This document shows, in pieces, positions 25,655-59,697 of a DNA stretch of 64,000 nucleotides. The position numbers and the translations under genes are program-made. Position 1 is the stretch's first letter, and each line of letters starts with the position of its first letter. The stretch lies in contig JAXRKP010000678.1 in NCBI GenBank assembly GCA_037039925.1, positions 51,001 through 115,000 on the forward strand, read 5' to 3'. This stretch comes from Doris montereyensis. Taxonomy: Eukaryota > Mollusca > Gastropoda > Nudibranchia > Dorididae. The notes below the pieces were generated by a model, which was not told the DNA's origin, did no database searches, and saw only the letters and a list, made by a program, of their open reading frames with translations.

Positions 25655-27545
25655 CTAGAGTGTGTTCAGATATGACGTTTCATTGAAGGTCTGATGGTTG
25701 TGATGAAATTCTTCCGGGCAGTGGAGGACAGGTAAGCACCTGTACGAGGATTGGGCAGTCCCGCCCTCCACGAATCTCCTGCTGCTTTGCAGGCAAGTCT
25801 TGGCAGACCAAAGGCTAATCCAGTTGACCCTGACAGAAAACAATCTGCTGCCTTGCAGGGTAGTCTTGGCTGACCAAAGGCTAAGGCAGTTAACCCTGAC
25901 AGAAAATAACAAGGCCCGGTAGAGAGCCTTATGGTGGCAGTCCCACCATCTACCTAGAGTACAGTGGGCTAATCCCCCTGCTTATCCAAAACAAACAGAT
26001 TCAAAGAAGTATATATGATGATATACCCGGCTTGATCTCACGAAGACGAACATGAAAACGAACACGGACTGTGATTTTTGGAACATGGAATAGTAGGGCA
26101 ATAAATGGAAAAGAGTTAGAATTAGCTGAAGAAATGGAAAAATTCAAAGTAGATATTTTGACCATTACAGAAACAACGAAAAAAAGGACAAGGAATAGAA
26201 AGTGTAGGACCGAATCATATTTTAATCTTATCAGGAGTAGACGACAAAGATAAAACAAGAGCAGGAGTATGCCTCTTAATGCATAAAAGGCAAGAAAAGC
26301 TATTAAAAAGTTGGAAATTTATAAGCCCACGGCTATTAAAAGTGAGCATTAAACCAAAACTACGAGGAATTAGATTATTAATAACTTATTGACCAAACGA
26401 AGATGCCACCAAAGAAGAAAAACATATTTTTGAAAGCGAGTTACAAATAGCGGTAGGGATTCTCACACCCAAACAGGAACTAATGGTTTTAGGACAGATT
26501 TGTGTCCTTAGTCCTCTTTTGTTTATCATATTTATGGATTCAGTCGCAAAGGCATCCTCAAAAATGAAGAAAATGAACGTAGGTATGCGGAAACTCAAAT
26601 CAGTAAATGTAACAATGCTTTTATTTGCTGATGATTTAGTTCTGTTTGGAAAATCAGAAAGGGATCTTCAGTCGAATATCACATGATGAATAATGAACTA
26701 AATAAAAGAGGAATGAGAGTAAATGCAAAGAAAACCAAAACAATACATGTAACTAGGGAAGCTAAAACACAAAATCTTAAATTGGGCAGGGAGAATGTAG
26801 AACAAGTTCAAAGTTACAATTACCTAGGAGTGATGATTAACTCAGAGGGAAAACTAAGAGAACAAATCAGCCAGAGAATCAAAAAGGCTATGACAATATA
26901 TAACCATCTAGGAAAAGCATTTATAGGTAAACAAGAATTGTCAACAAAATCCAAAATGGCAATATACAACACAGTTTAGTGTCCTATCCTCCTTTATGGC
27001 AGCGAAACCTGGACATTAGACTGTAGGAAATACAGTAGAGTACAAGCAGTTGAAATGAAATATCTAAGAAGAGCAGTTGGGAAAACTAAACGAGACATTG
27101 GTTTCATCGTTTTATCTTCACGCCCATGGAATAGGATTTTACATGGTGAGCTGGAATAAAATGTCTAAGAAGAGTTTTAGGGAAAACTAAAAGAGACAAA
27201 ATCAGAAACACAACAATAAGAAATCAAACCAAAGTAGATGGTATAAAAACTAAGATAGAAATAAATCAACTGAGATGGTTTGTGCATGTAAACAGAATGA
27301 ATGACAGTAGAATAGCTAAATCAGTAGACAGTGCTAAAACCCAAGGTAAAAGACCAAAAGGCAGGCCTCGGAGAAAGTGGGAAGAAGATGTAAAAGAGGC
27401 ATTAAAGAAAAGAAATTTAACTGCCACGGCAGAAAATATAAAATCCCAGGAGAGGACAGCCTGGAGAAAGATCACTTCAGGCATCTTAACTCATGCACTG
27501 GAAGGTAAAATGGGAAATGATAAAGAAAGAAAGAGAGATGAAATT
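25655..27545 (+). mobile_element. RTE-like LINE copy E, with 5' UTR repeats and an internal deletion
   Basis: Order: 5' UTR with two ~70-bp tandem units (25785-25910; GACCAAAGGCTAA, CCCTGACAGAAAA), endonuclease start (IFGTWNSRAINGKELELAEE from about 26080), then at about 26492 an abrupt jump from endonuclease (ILTPKQELMVLG) into RT palm (CVLSPLLFIIFMDSVAKASS), deleting the linker and RT fingers. Catalytic FADDLVLFGKSERD is present at about 26625. A ~90-bp interruption near 27100-27165 is flanked by repeated CTAAGAAGAG segments, suggesting a chimera of two copies. The GAAA-type tail ends at 27535. Confidence 0.88.
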
Positions 27546-28892
27546 CTTGATAATTCCTTTCAACCTTCCCCTCGTAAATCCTTTGATCAAGAGGTCAATA
27601 CATTTGGCATACAACATTTTTTTGTCTGCAAATTGCATACATTTTTCATTGCTAACGGCGGCAGGGCCAATGGTGATGAGATTGGGTGATCTACATAATA
27701 TATAGCTAATGAGGGAATTTAGTTGTCGATTACGCTATTCTTAACATTGATATGTATTCACTTATTTAAGAATTCAATGTGTTACCACGTCATGAATCTG
27801 ACCACTTTCCTATGTGTTTAAGTTTAAAGCCAATGTTAACTGTTAACAGACAGAGTCCCTCCATGAACTCTTCGAACCCACAGCAACAACTTGAGTCATC
27901 AACGAAGCTACATTTGAGCGAAGAATAAAGAGAAACATATGTAAAAAAATGTTTTACTCAGTCTTTGAATACTCGCAAACAACCATTTCAACAAACAATA
28001 GACACATCCAGTGTCAACGCAGTGGTTAATATTCTTAACACATGTATCCGTTTATCACATATCCATTCTTAAAATAGCAAACAGTTCAATCGTGGTCAAC
28101 CACCTTGGTTTGATTTGATTGTGTTGTAGCTAAGCGAGTTAAATATTATAAACATCGTGATTTGCATATGTCTAATAGTCTGTTTGATCTCAGTGGATAC
28201 AAAGGAGCTAAAAAGCTATTAAAGCAATTCAGTCGGAGAATAAAAAATCTACACACTATCAATCAAGCTCGAAAGTTATTTGAAAACAGCTTACAACCTA
28301 ATTCTCAAGATTTCTGGAAACAAATTAAACGACTTACCTCCCTTCATCTCCAGTAACTATCGATGCTGTTCAACCAAACGATTGGTTCCAGTACTTCAAA
28401 AAACTATTCAATCCCGAGAGGAATTAAAGCACCAAAAGTAACATCAATGGATAATAGAATTCAAGAAACCTCAGGAACTTTTGATTTTCCGTCTAATGAT
28501 GATAATTTACTCAATTCTTCCATAACTTGCGAAGAATTTCTGAGAGCTCTTAATTCCTTTAAAAGCATGTGGACCGGATGGTATCAACTCCAACTTTTTC
28601 GCCTCGAACGAGCCAATTTTTACAGTTTGTCATGTAAGCATCTTTAACTTAATTTTCTTTACTGGTCAATGTCCAAATGACAAATGAAAATCCATGATAT
28701 TTCGTCTCCAGAAAAAAGATAGCTGCAACGATGTCAAAACCTACAGAGGCATTAACCTTCTTAATACCATAGGTAACGGGGTTTTTTCCCAGTGTTCTGA
28801 ATAAGAGTTAACAAGAGTGGTCAAGTCTTAATGAAATTATACCAGAATATCAAGCTGGTTTTAGAAAATCACATTGTACCATTGGCCTCCTA
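27546..28892 (+). mobile_element. CR1/L2-like LINE, continuation (endonuclease end and RT start)
   Basis: Resumes the element of 24543-25645: FNVLPRHESDHFPMCLSL (end of an AP endonuclease) at about 27770-27830, a linker (LFDLSGYKGAKKLLKQFSRR, NPNSQDFWKQIKRL-type), then RT N-terminal motifs (SMIFRLQKKDSCNDVKTYRG, INLLNTIG, and EYQAGFRKSHCTIGLL near 28845). It stops where an antisense RTE-like piece begins. Frames are broken. Confidence 0.78.
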
Positions 28893-29500
28893 CCGGGTTT
28901 TGTTTGTGATTTTCTGTCAGGGTTAACTTCCTTAAAGATCCCTTAGCCTTTGGTCAACCAAGATCCTCCTGCAAAGTAGCAGGTTGTGATTTTATGTCGG
29001 GGTTAACTCCCTTGGCCTTTGGGCGATCAAGACCTGCCTGCAAGGCAGCAGGAGATTCATTGAGGGTGGGACCGCCTAATTCCTGTACAGGGGCATACAC
29101 CTGCCTAATGCTCGGTACTTCCACTCCTGAGAAGATTAAAGTATGATTTGGTCCTACATTTTCTATTCCTTGTCCTTTTTCTTTCTGTCTGGGATAGCCA
29201 AAATATGTACTTTGAATTTTTTTCTAGCTCTTCCACTGATTCTAACTCTTTTCCATTTATTGCTCGGATATTCCATGTCCCAAAAATCAAAGTCCGTGTT
29301 CGTTTCCAGTGTCGTCTTCTGAAGTTCAGTCCGGGTATAACATGATTTGGGGTAAGCAAGTGATTAGTCCACTGTACCCTAGGCAGATGATGGGACTGCC
29401 ATCTTAAGACCCCCCCCTTAATTTGGGTACCTCAGGCAAATTTAGCCTACTGCCAGCCGAAGGCCACGATAGTTTCCAGGATACGGTTGGACTCTCCCTA
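28893..29500 (-). mobile_element. RTE-like LINE copy F, 5' UTR and endonuclease N-terminus in permuted order
   Basis: Minus strand: 29500-29370 is UTR-like, 29359-29105 reads FRRRHWKRTRTLIFGTWNIR and AINGKELESVEELEKN (endonuclease start). This is then followed, on the same strand, by the upstream 5' UTR block with two ~75-80-bp tandem units (29060-28900; CTGCAAGGCAGCAGG, GTCAGGGTTAAC on the + strand). In copy E those repeats precede the endonuclease, so two copies appear joined or rearranged here. Confidence 0.8.
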
Positions 29501-29518
29501 ATATTGGCTCATATTCCA

Positions 29519-29581
29519 TAATAATAATAATAAAATAATAATAACAATAACAACAATAATAACAATAATAACAATAATAAC

Positions 29582-29631
<50 letters not shown>

Positions 29632-29659
29632 CAATAACAACAATAATAACAATAATAAC

Positions 29660-29691
<32 letters not shown>

Positions 29692-29735
29692 TAATAATAA
29701 TAATGATGATGATGATGATGATGATTATGATGGTG
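29519..29735. repeat. (AAT)n microsatellite with (ATG)n end
   Basis: AAT/AAC triplets, then about six GAT units near 29705-29724. Adjoins the 5' side of LINE copy F. Confidence 0.95.
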
Positions 29736-29924
29736 ATGATAATGATAAGGATAATAATTATGATATGAAATTGAAGCGCTAATAAAACAAGTTCCAAACA
29801 TGTCATGGTGATACTCCAACTTGGCTAATAAAATCTTGCCTGAGTGAAGTAATCAAACCAATCATATGTATAGTTAATTACTCAACATCAAATCATGACC
29901 CCTCCCCTCCCCCTCGCCCATAAT

Positions 29925-30741
29925 TCAAAAAAGCACATATGACGCCACTGCTCAAGAAAAATAATCTTGACCCAGAAATTCTTTAAAAATATTGCCTAGT
30001 CTCCAACCTGAACTTCATCTCTAGAGTTGTTGAAAAGGTTGTTGTGAAAAGACTACAAGAAAATATCTTGATGATTTACTTATTATCGCAAGTCCAACTA
30101 CACTCATCTTTTAATTATAAAATAGGGCACAGCTTGGAGACAGCTCTTCTCAAAGTTTAAAATTACATCACTGACCAACCCCCACCAACAACAATGTGGT
30201 ATTGCTGCTTTTCGATCTGACTGTGGCGTTTGATACAAGTACAGTCGACCACAGTCTCTTTCTTTAACGACTGGAAAATGGGACCAAGCTATTTGAAAGG
30301 CCTTATTAAAATTATCCAGCCTGTACGACAACTTAGATCATAATGTCAAACTGTCTTGCTGCAGCCGAAGTGTGAAACTCCTTGACTGATGACATGGGAA
30401 ATACAAAATCCCGGAACACTTTTAAAATCAGAATAATAAAAAAATGAACTCTTGGGGGGGGGGTGTTATTATATGACCTTTTAATCAAAGGAAGATCTAT
30501 TAACATTTAACATAAATATTCTGTTAAGTTTTCATCCTTGAGTTTTTAAATTGTACTTTTACTTGTAGATGTTAATTATTTTTTTATTCAGGATTTTTTA
30601 AATTGTAATTTTAATTGTCGATGAATTAGTTTGAATGTGTGAGACCTTTTTTGTTACCTTTAGTATGAGTCATGTTAAGTACCACTGAGCATTTTAAATG
30701 AATAATGGCGCTATAAAGATGCTTTAGTATTATTATTATTA

Positions 30742-30745
<4 letters not shown>
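29925..30745 (+). mobile_element. L2-like LINE fragment, RT to 3' end
   Basis: Reads VSNLNFISRVVEKVVVKRLQ (RT motif), then GHSLETALLKV and LFDLTVAFDT in neighbouring frames (30110-30240). The 3' end at about 30690-30735 (AATGGCGCTATAAAGATGCT) has the GGCGCTATAA terminus typical of L2-like elements and passes directly into ATT repeats. Confidence 0.72.
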
Positions 30746-30776
<31 letters not shown>

Positions 30777-30834
30777 TTTTATTATTATCATTATCATTAT
30801 CAATATCATTATTATTATTATTATTATTATAATA

Positions 30835-30869
<35 letters not shown>

Positions 30870-30889
30870 GATTATTATCATTATCAATA

Positions 30890-30934
<45 letters not shown>

Positions 30935-30953
30935 TATATTATTATTATTATTA

Positions 30954-30991
<38 letters not shown>

Positions 30992-31254
30992 GGCCTTACA
31001 TGTATTATCATCATCGTTATTATTATCAATGCTATTGTTATTATTATTATTATCATTATCATTATTTTCATTATCATCATTATTATTATTGTTATGATAA
31101 TGACATTACTAATAATAATAATGATGATAATAACAATGATAATACAATAATTATGATAATAATAATGATAATAATAATAATGATAATAATACATGTAATA
31201 ATAATGATGATAATAATAGTACATGTAATAATGATAATTATAATAATAATAATA

Positions 31255-31288
<34 letters not shown>

Positions 31289-31289
31289 T

Positions 31290-31359
<70 letters not shown>

Positions 31360-31399
31360 TTAATTATAATAGTAATCATAATATAATAATAATAATAGC

Positions 31400-31461
<62 letters not shown>

Positions 31462-31525
31462 CATACTACTACTACTACTACTACTAATAATAATAATAAT
31501 AATGATGATGATATTAATAACAGAG
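30728..31525. repeat. (ATT)n / (AAT)n microsatellite block of about 0.8 kb
   Basis: ATT with ATC interruptions to about 31080, then the complementary AAT/GAT phase to 31525. The strand switch near 31090 makes it partly palindromic. It begins at the tail of the L2-like LINE. Confidence 0.96.
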
Positions 31526-31542
31526 TAACAGAGTAATATATA

Positions 31543-31549
31543 GGGCCTA

Positions 31550-31583
<34 letters not shown>

Positions 31584-31610
31584 TAAATATATTTTTTTAT
31601 ATTATATATA

Positions 31611-31688
<78 letters not shown>

Positions 31689-31690
31689 AT
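31543..31690. repeat. (TA)n, poly-T, (TG)n
   Basis: TA repeat interrupted by about 21 T, then about 46 bp TA and 12 TG units. Confidence 0.95.
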
Positions 31691-32159
31691 TTTTTGTTTT
31701 CCTTGTTGTTTCCTTGTTTACTGAAAAAGGGACGTATAAGAGTTCTAGAAATAAATTTTAGAGCAGCCTTCGGGAATGATTGACCTTCCTTCCTCTGAAT
31801 ACATTTTCAAAGCAAAAAATAAAGACAATGTATTCCATAAAGGAATTCAAAAGCGAAAATCTTTGCCCAGAAAAACACAAAATAGCACAATACAAGACGC
31901 ATAGATCTACACACACACACACATACACACTCACACACGTGCATAAAAAAAACAATAACAAAAATAAAACATGAACAGGTTACGCCTCTGCAAGCGAGAG
32001 GCGCCGTCATGTTCCACAACAATCTTGAAATGTCACTGATATTCTTTAAGCATGTCTAGATCTATTTATTTAGTTGAGTCCATGGGCTTGTCTTTCACAT
32101 GGTTTCAGTGGGTGACCATAAGTTGTTGACTTTGTTGTCTTATGTTTTCGCTCATTCTT

Positions 32160-32470
32160 GCACTGTGCTCTCTTCGTGATTGACACTGGCACGAGGCAGG
32201 AGACGCCACTGCAAAAAGCAGGCCGGGTTGTAGAGGGCTCCCAGGTCCAAGGTAAGACTACTAATCACCACGCATGCGCACGGACACATTTGCATATGTC
32301 TGAAAACGGCTGTGTGCTGCAACTTCCGTGATATCTAGCCTGTGATAATTCTTGTCACCTATTTCTTGGATTCATTTCTTCCAGCCCTAACCCTCTCCAT
32401 GCTTCCTCCCACGGCAGGTTTTGGTTGACCGTCCCCATTTATCTATCTTGGCCCCAGACATCGGGCAAAG
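32160..32470 (+). promoter_or_regulatory. Putative PKC promoter / 5' UTR region
   Basis: GC content rises sharply against the T-rich surroundings. A near-perfect NRF-1-type site (CACGCATGCGCACG, 32269-32282) and a POU octamer ATTTGCAT (32288-32295) are visible. A strong splice donor (AAG|GTAAGA, exon edge 32251) and acceptors CTTCCAG (near 32384) and CACGGCAG (near 32418) suggest a non-coding first exon and a short intron before the ATG at 32471. No TATA box is evident. The transcription start is not determined. Confidence 0.45.
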
Positions 32471-54010
<21,540 letters not shown>

Positions 54011-57000
54011 CAAGTCCAATCACTTATTCATATTCTGATTCGGAGGGATGTTTTTTTATTTCTTTCCTTTTCTTCATTTGTTTTGTTCTCCTCTAATTTC
54101 TTTCTCTCTTTTTCTTGCTTTCATACATCATTGTTGGAGGAAGGAACCTTTTCTTGTTCCTTCCAACTGTGCGCACCTTGTCAGTAATACCACCACATCT
54201 CTGTAGCCATAGTAACATTGGTTTCTGTGAGGTCATCAAGTACTTTTCACAGACCCTTTACACCTCTTCGTGTTGTTTACAAATCATGTTTCCAAGCTGA
54301 GAATGGGAAGTTTTGTCTTTTCATTTGTCCTCTGCTCCGCGGTTTGTGCAAATATTTCTTTAAACTCTAATACCGGTATGTCGACATCAACAATCTCACT
54401 TCTGTCTCATAGGTCTTTGTGTTTTCTCAACAACATTGCATATTTTGTGCTTCTTGTGTCTAAGGAGGAAACATAGATAATTTTGATTATAAATTATTTT
54501 CAATCTAGTATTTTTCCTTATTTATTTTAAGCTTATGAGCTTTGTGGTATATTCCTTTTGGCAAGGGGCTAGGGCTGTGCTTTCCCCATTGCTCATGACG
54601 TCTGTGGCCTAGTGATTGCCTTGCTGAAATGAGGATACTTAACACCTATTTTTCCCACTCAGCCCAGGTGCAAATGGGTAGCAGCATCAGCTGGAGAGTG
54701 AAGCCTGTGACAAACTAGCATCTCAATAATCCCATACATGAGGTGGTGCATTATCCCCTGATCTGCTTGGTTCTATATAAACCGGGGTAAACTCTAGCTC
54801 TGTGCGGCATAACGGCCTTACAGGAGCTTCACTTAGTTTATTTCTCAGATGACATTGAAATCTCTCCCCCCCCCCCCCCAAAATGACAAGTTTAGAGATG
54901 AACCAGTCTTGTACCTTTGATATTTCTATCAATAGATGGCCTCGTCTTCAACCTGGCTTCTTAAGGCTATCATTATTACTCAGGCTTTCCATAGGGGTGT
55001 GCTTACAGTATTCATTATTCCTGCAAATGGTTTTCATTTAATTTGCATAAATAGAAATCATCTTTTTCTACTTAAATTGACCTGTGATTTAGTCATAAGA
55101 AATATTTCTACTGCATTGATTTAAAACATATTGGGTTTTTTTATTTCATCATTAATTCATCACCTGATAGTCACATTGTTCAGTGTTGCAGTTTTATGTG
55201 ATAAAATTCTAAATGAATTGTAAACATTGATAGCATGTATATCCAAAAATGGCTCAGTTATGCATTTTGTGAATACACAAAGACAACAGGCAATAGGCAC
55301 TTCTTTTCCCTCTTCTTGATGTGTAAGTTATAGACTGGGCAGGTTTTTCTATGAGGGGTTTGAAGGTATAGGGGGAATGGTTATGTTTTGGGAAAGGAGG
55401 TGGGTTGATTGTCCGGAATGTGATGTTTTCTATTTATAATTATTTTTTTATATTGTTACCGCTCTATGAAATGTGCTAGGTTTGATGTTTTTTGTCCATT
55501 TGAAATGAGTCAGTCGTTCCATATGAATGCATTGAAATTGGCTTTGATTATATTTGATGTGGTTAGAATGTTCTCATGTATGCATTTTTCTTGTACATCA
55601 ATTATTAGTAGTAAAAGTAAATCGTTGGCTGTGATAATAATCATCAAAGCTGTTTGGGGGGGGTTTAAAGGGGCGGAGATGGGCTTGGGATTTCTTTTGG
55701 GTATTTTCCCCCCATTCATTCAACATGATTTGCCTTTCGTCTGAGTGGATCGAGAGTATTTGTTTTTGGCCTTGTATTTATATGGACAACAAAACAATGA
55801 TCTGAAGACAAAAGTGTTAAGATTTTTATTTATTTATATATAAATATATATACATATAATCTATATAATATATACAACTTTTTTGTTTTGTGTATTGAAG
55901 CTATTTTTTGTTTCAATGTGAAGACATTCACTCTCAAATTAAATTAAAAATGCACGTTCAACCCACCCGTTTTTGTACCCTAGGGTTTCACTTTAACTGT
56001 TTTTTTTTTTGTTTTTTTTTCTCGGGTCACCAGATTTGGTAATTTTGTACAGTTTTGGAAGAAGCAATCTGTTGATATATTCATGATATTTTGTGTTTTG
56101 TTCTACAGTTTATTATTAGCATTGTTTGTTTTCATACGTGTGCTTATTAAATCTCAGTTGTATCTGGTGTTAGTCATATCGCACCGTTACAATGACTGTC
56201 AGACGTTTTATACTTCATTTGGCTATTATTTGCTATCACTATCTTTCTCATGGTGCTCTTCTTTTCTTCAGTGATATAAAACATTTCCATAATTGTTTAA
56301 GTAAAGCTTGATTTAATTTTTTTTTTTACAATATTGGCAGGGTTGCCAGAGGCGTTGGGGATTTTTTTTTTTTAAAAGAGAAAAGATTATTGTCAAAAGG
56401 TCAGGAATATACTTGGGTCTGAATAAAAGTTAATTTGAATTGATAAAATACAACATACAAAATTCATCTGTAGTATGTCACTATTCTATGGATATGTCAA
56501 AATATGGAATGTTTCGTGGCTTTCCTTATCAGCTTCGAATGCAGAGTAATCAAATAGAAGGTCTTATTACACACCTTTTCATGCCTCTTTACTGCTCTAG
56601 TTGAGGTTTTCAAGGCAATTGTTTCAAGAGCCCTGGCAATTTTGTTTTAGAGATATTTTACCCATCCTTTGGTGCCAATGGTCTTTTGTGCTTTCATTTA
56701 TCTTTCAGAGTTATTGTTTTAGCTTTTCTTAAAGGATTTCTCTCTTTTTCATTGTCATACCTTGCATGCTATCTAAGAGAACAGCTGATTAACATTATTG
56801 AGAAATCTGCCTCATGTCAGGTCAATGTTCCATGATTAATGTTGCCATTCAAGATTTTAGGTTTCATATTTTCATACTCAGTGCTTATAGCTTGTATATA
56901 TTGTTCATGTCAATGAGAGCTCAAAGGTTTAGTGAAGAGAAAACTTATTGCAAACTAGACGCCTGCTTGAGTTGTCATGAGTCCTAAAATCCCTGAACAC

Positions 57001-57290
57001 ACCTCAAATATATTGTCTAGAAATAGTGAATATCAAAACACGCCATACTTTGATACGTAAATTTTACCTTCTGTCTGATATTTGTAACAAGCTTAATTTC
57101 ATTTGAGGTTCTGAACACCACGAGAGATATTAATTTGGACCATAAGACAGGACCTCGGCGCCAAGGAAGAGGATGTTGTGTTTATTATTTTGTTTGATCT
57201 TGAAGAAGTTTGACTTTGGACCTAAAAGTTCTGTTATTGTTATACTGCATAATTATGGGTGCAAAAATAAATTGAGATTTTCCATAGAGA
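54011..57290 (+). other. Probable PKC 3' UTR
   Basis: T-rich, no coding similarity. A good poly(A) signal AATAAA stands at 57266-57271, followed by TTTGTTTTGTTTTGTC as a U/GU-rich downstream element; a weaker AATAAA occurs near 56421. A SINE is embedded at about 54590-54860. The true end is not determinable from sequence; a later strong candidate is at 63645. Confidence 0.45.
54590..54860 (+). mobile_element. tRNA-derived SINE, family 2, plus-strand copy
   Basis: GTGGCCTAGTGATTGCCTTG (A box), then CAGCATCAGCTGGAGAGTGA and AGCCTGTGAC, and a 3' part ATAAACCGGGGTAAACTCTA ... CATAACGGCC. The same blocks recur on the minus strand at 63760-64000. Confidence 0.65.
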
Positions 57291-59615
57291 TTTGTTTTGT
57301 TTTGTCACACACGACCGATCCTGGTCAGTGAAAAATCAAGAAAAACAATGTTGTATATGTGGTAGCATTGCATTTACAACCATTATGTTAGCTCTGTCAC
57401 TGTATCAGCTTATAGGTAAGAGAAAACATTCCATTCAGTTCCTCTGACGATGACGAGGCTTATTCATCCATGCTGCGTATGATTTCACCCCCAAAAATGT
57501 GGTTCTTTCAGAGTTGAAAATTTTCAGCCGATGCATCCCGATGCTTCATCTTAGACACTGAACGTTATGTTCTGACCAGTCCGGCAATCCTGCTACCCGT
57601 TTCATTTCATTCTGAGCTAGAACTAAGTCGTAACCAAAGGCATCGCTTTCTTTCTTTTATTTTCCAGGTCATACATTTGTTTGATCTTTTGTGAAGAATT
57701 TGATGTTTTTTCTCATTTTTTCCCCTTTCTTTTAAAAATTTGTTATGAAGTGAAATAGCTCGATAATGTATGCTTGAAATTAAACATAGGAGTAAATGAA
57801 ACTGCCCCATGAAGTGGATTCCATTTTTATGTTAAGTATGATTCAAGGCAGTTGTTTGAATAGCAAAGGGCAAATGGGAAATAATTTATGTGCCATTGTA
57901 TCAGAAGTTATATGCAGACATGTCATTTGTCCTTGCTCATACATCATTTTCCTTTATCACTCATTACGTACAAATTTCTACATATTATGTATATTGGTTG
58001 AGTGGAACATGTTTGATTATTTCTGTAAGAAAGGTTACTTCAGCTATTTGTACCTTGTTTCCTTTTTCTTTCTTTCTTTCTTTTTATTCTTTTCTCAAGT
58101 GAATCCTAGGAAACCAAAACAGGTATCACATATGATTTTCCCCTTCTATATTAAGACTGATCAGATGCCATTGCAACATAAATATGTATAACTATTTCTG
58201 TCTGCTTTTATTCTAGATTTATCTATATATGAGTATGTTCAGACACTTTCCTTATTTTCAAATGTATTGGGCAAAGCAAAATTTGTTTATCAAAGTCTTT
58301 GGTTCAGGTAGTTTGATTAGATTGAAAATTGATTCCATAGATTATTTCTGGCATTGACCTTTCTTTTCTGGTTAATTATATTTTGTTTCTGGAAAGGGGG
58401 GGGGGGTTTTTTTCTTAAGTTTATTCCCTTCTGTTGCGAATGTGGCAATATGAAAACAGAAGTGCATCTCGTTTTATTGAAATATTAATATATTTTCAAT
58501 CAAGACAAGTTAGGGATTTTTTGTTTTGTCTCCTGCATCTATTTTTAACTGGAATTGAATTATAATGTCTTACACAACAAAGGTTTCCAAATGCTGTTGT
58601 AAATGTGACTGCATCAATGTTTGAGTTTACACTATTTAACAAAATGAAGCCATTTGTCATTATGTTATGATATCCACTATCCCATCTTTTAAAGATGATA
58701 TTCTGTATGAGAAAAGTTTATTCACAATTGGTTACACATTTGATCATATTTCCGTCTCATAAAGTTTCTTTCTACTTTGTTTTGAAAACTGAAAGATTTT
58801 TACTTAAACTACATTTTCGTTTTTTTTATTAAGTTTTTGTTTTCAATTTTTGTCTTAATTTATTCAGCTACTTTTCCCCCACACAGTTAAGACATAATTT
58901 TTGTTTTGCGGTTGTTGGTTGACAGCCTGCTTGGAATCTGTGCTCTGGATTGTGGTCATTTCACAAGTTGTATATAAATGTCCTGGTTTAAAGCTTTGTT
59001 GGCAACTAGTCGTATATTATGTTGTAAATTCCAGTTCTTACACAATCTGTTATACATGTTCTTTGCTTCATAACTCAATCCACACATGATTTTGTTTTGA
59101 AAATCATGTCTCTACACAATCTGTACTTGTTATTGTCTTCTTTTGTGTGTGTGTGTGTGTGTGGGATGAGGAAGCTGGTTGTTAGTTACTGCTTTTGTTG
59201 TGTGTATGTTTAAGCTGTTGTTATGATACCTCAATTTTACCCTTTATTCTTCGGTCAGAAAATGAAGACAAAAAATTAAAACTTGTGTCGTCGGATTCAA
59301 AAGTTGTGTAGCAGACTGGCCTTTCTCTTCTTCTATTCCCCTTGTAAGGTGTTTTCCAAAAATGTTCTCAAGAGTCAGTTACTTACTTTTGTCCCACATT
59401 ATAGATGTTTAATCAATATTGAAGAGTTTGATTTGGTTTACTTTGTGGGCATCTCAGGTGGGGAAATGGGGGAAAAGTCAACCAGATTGGTTGACGGGAA
59501 TTCCCTCTCATCGCGCTGTTTCTTACGTGTATACAAAACGCACAAGGCCCATCATGATCAAAGCTTCTCATCTACTTGCCTATCATCAATTGTCTCCCCT
59601 TGCTCTTCCTTGTTC

Positions 59616-59697
<82 letters not shown>

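Noticed and set aside
30868..31386. Poly-Ile/Asn/Tyr open frames in the ATT block
   Set aside because: Microsatellite artefacts.
57796..58191. 131-codon frame downstream of PKC
   Set aside because: Hydrophobic low-complexity tail, no conserved motif; probably chance in T-rich sequence.
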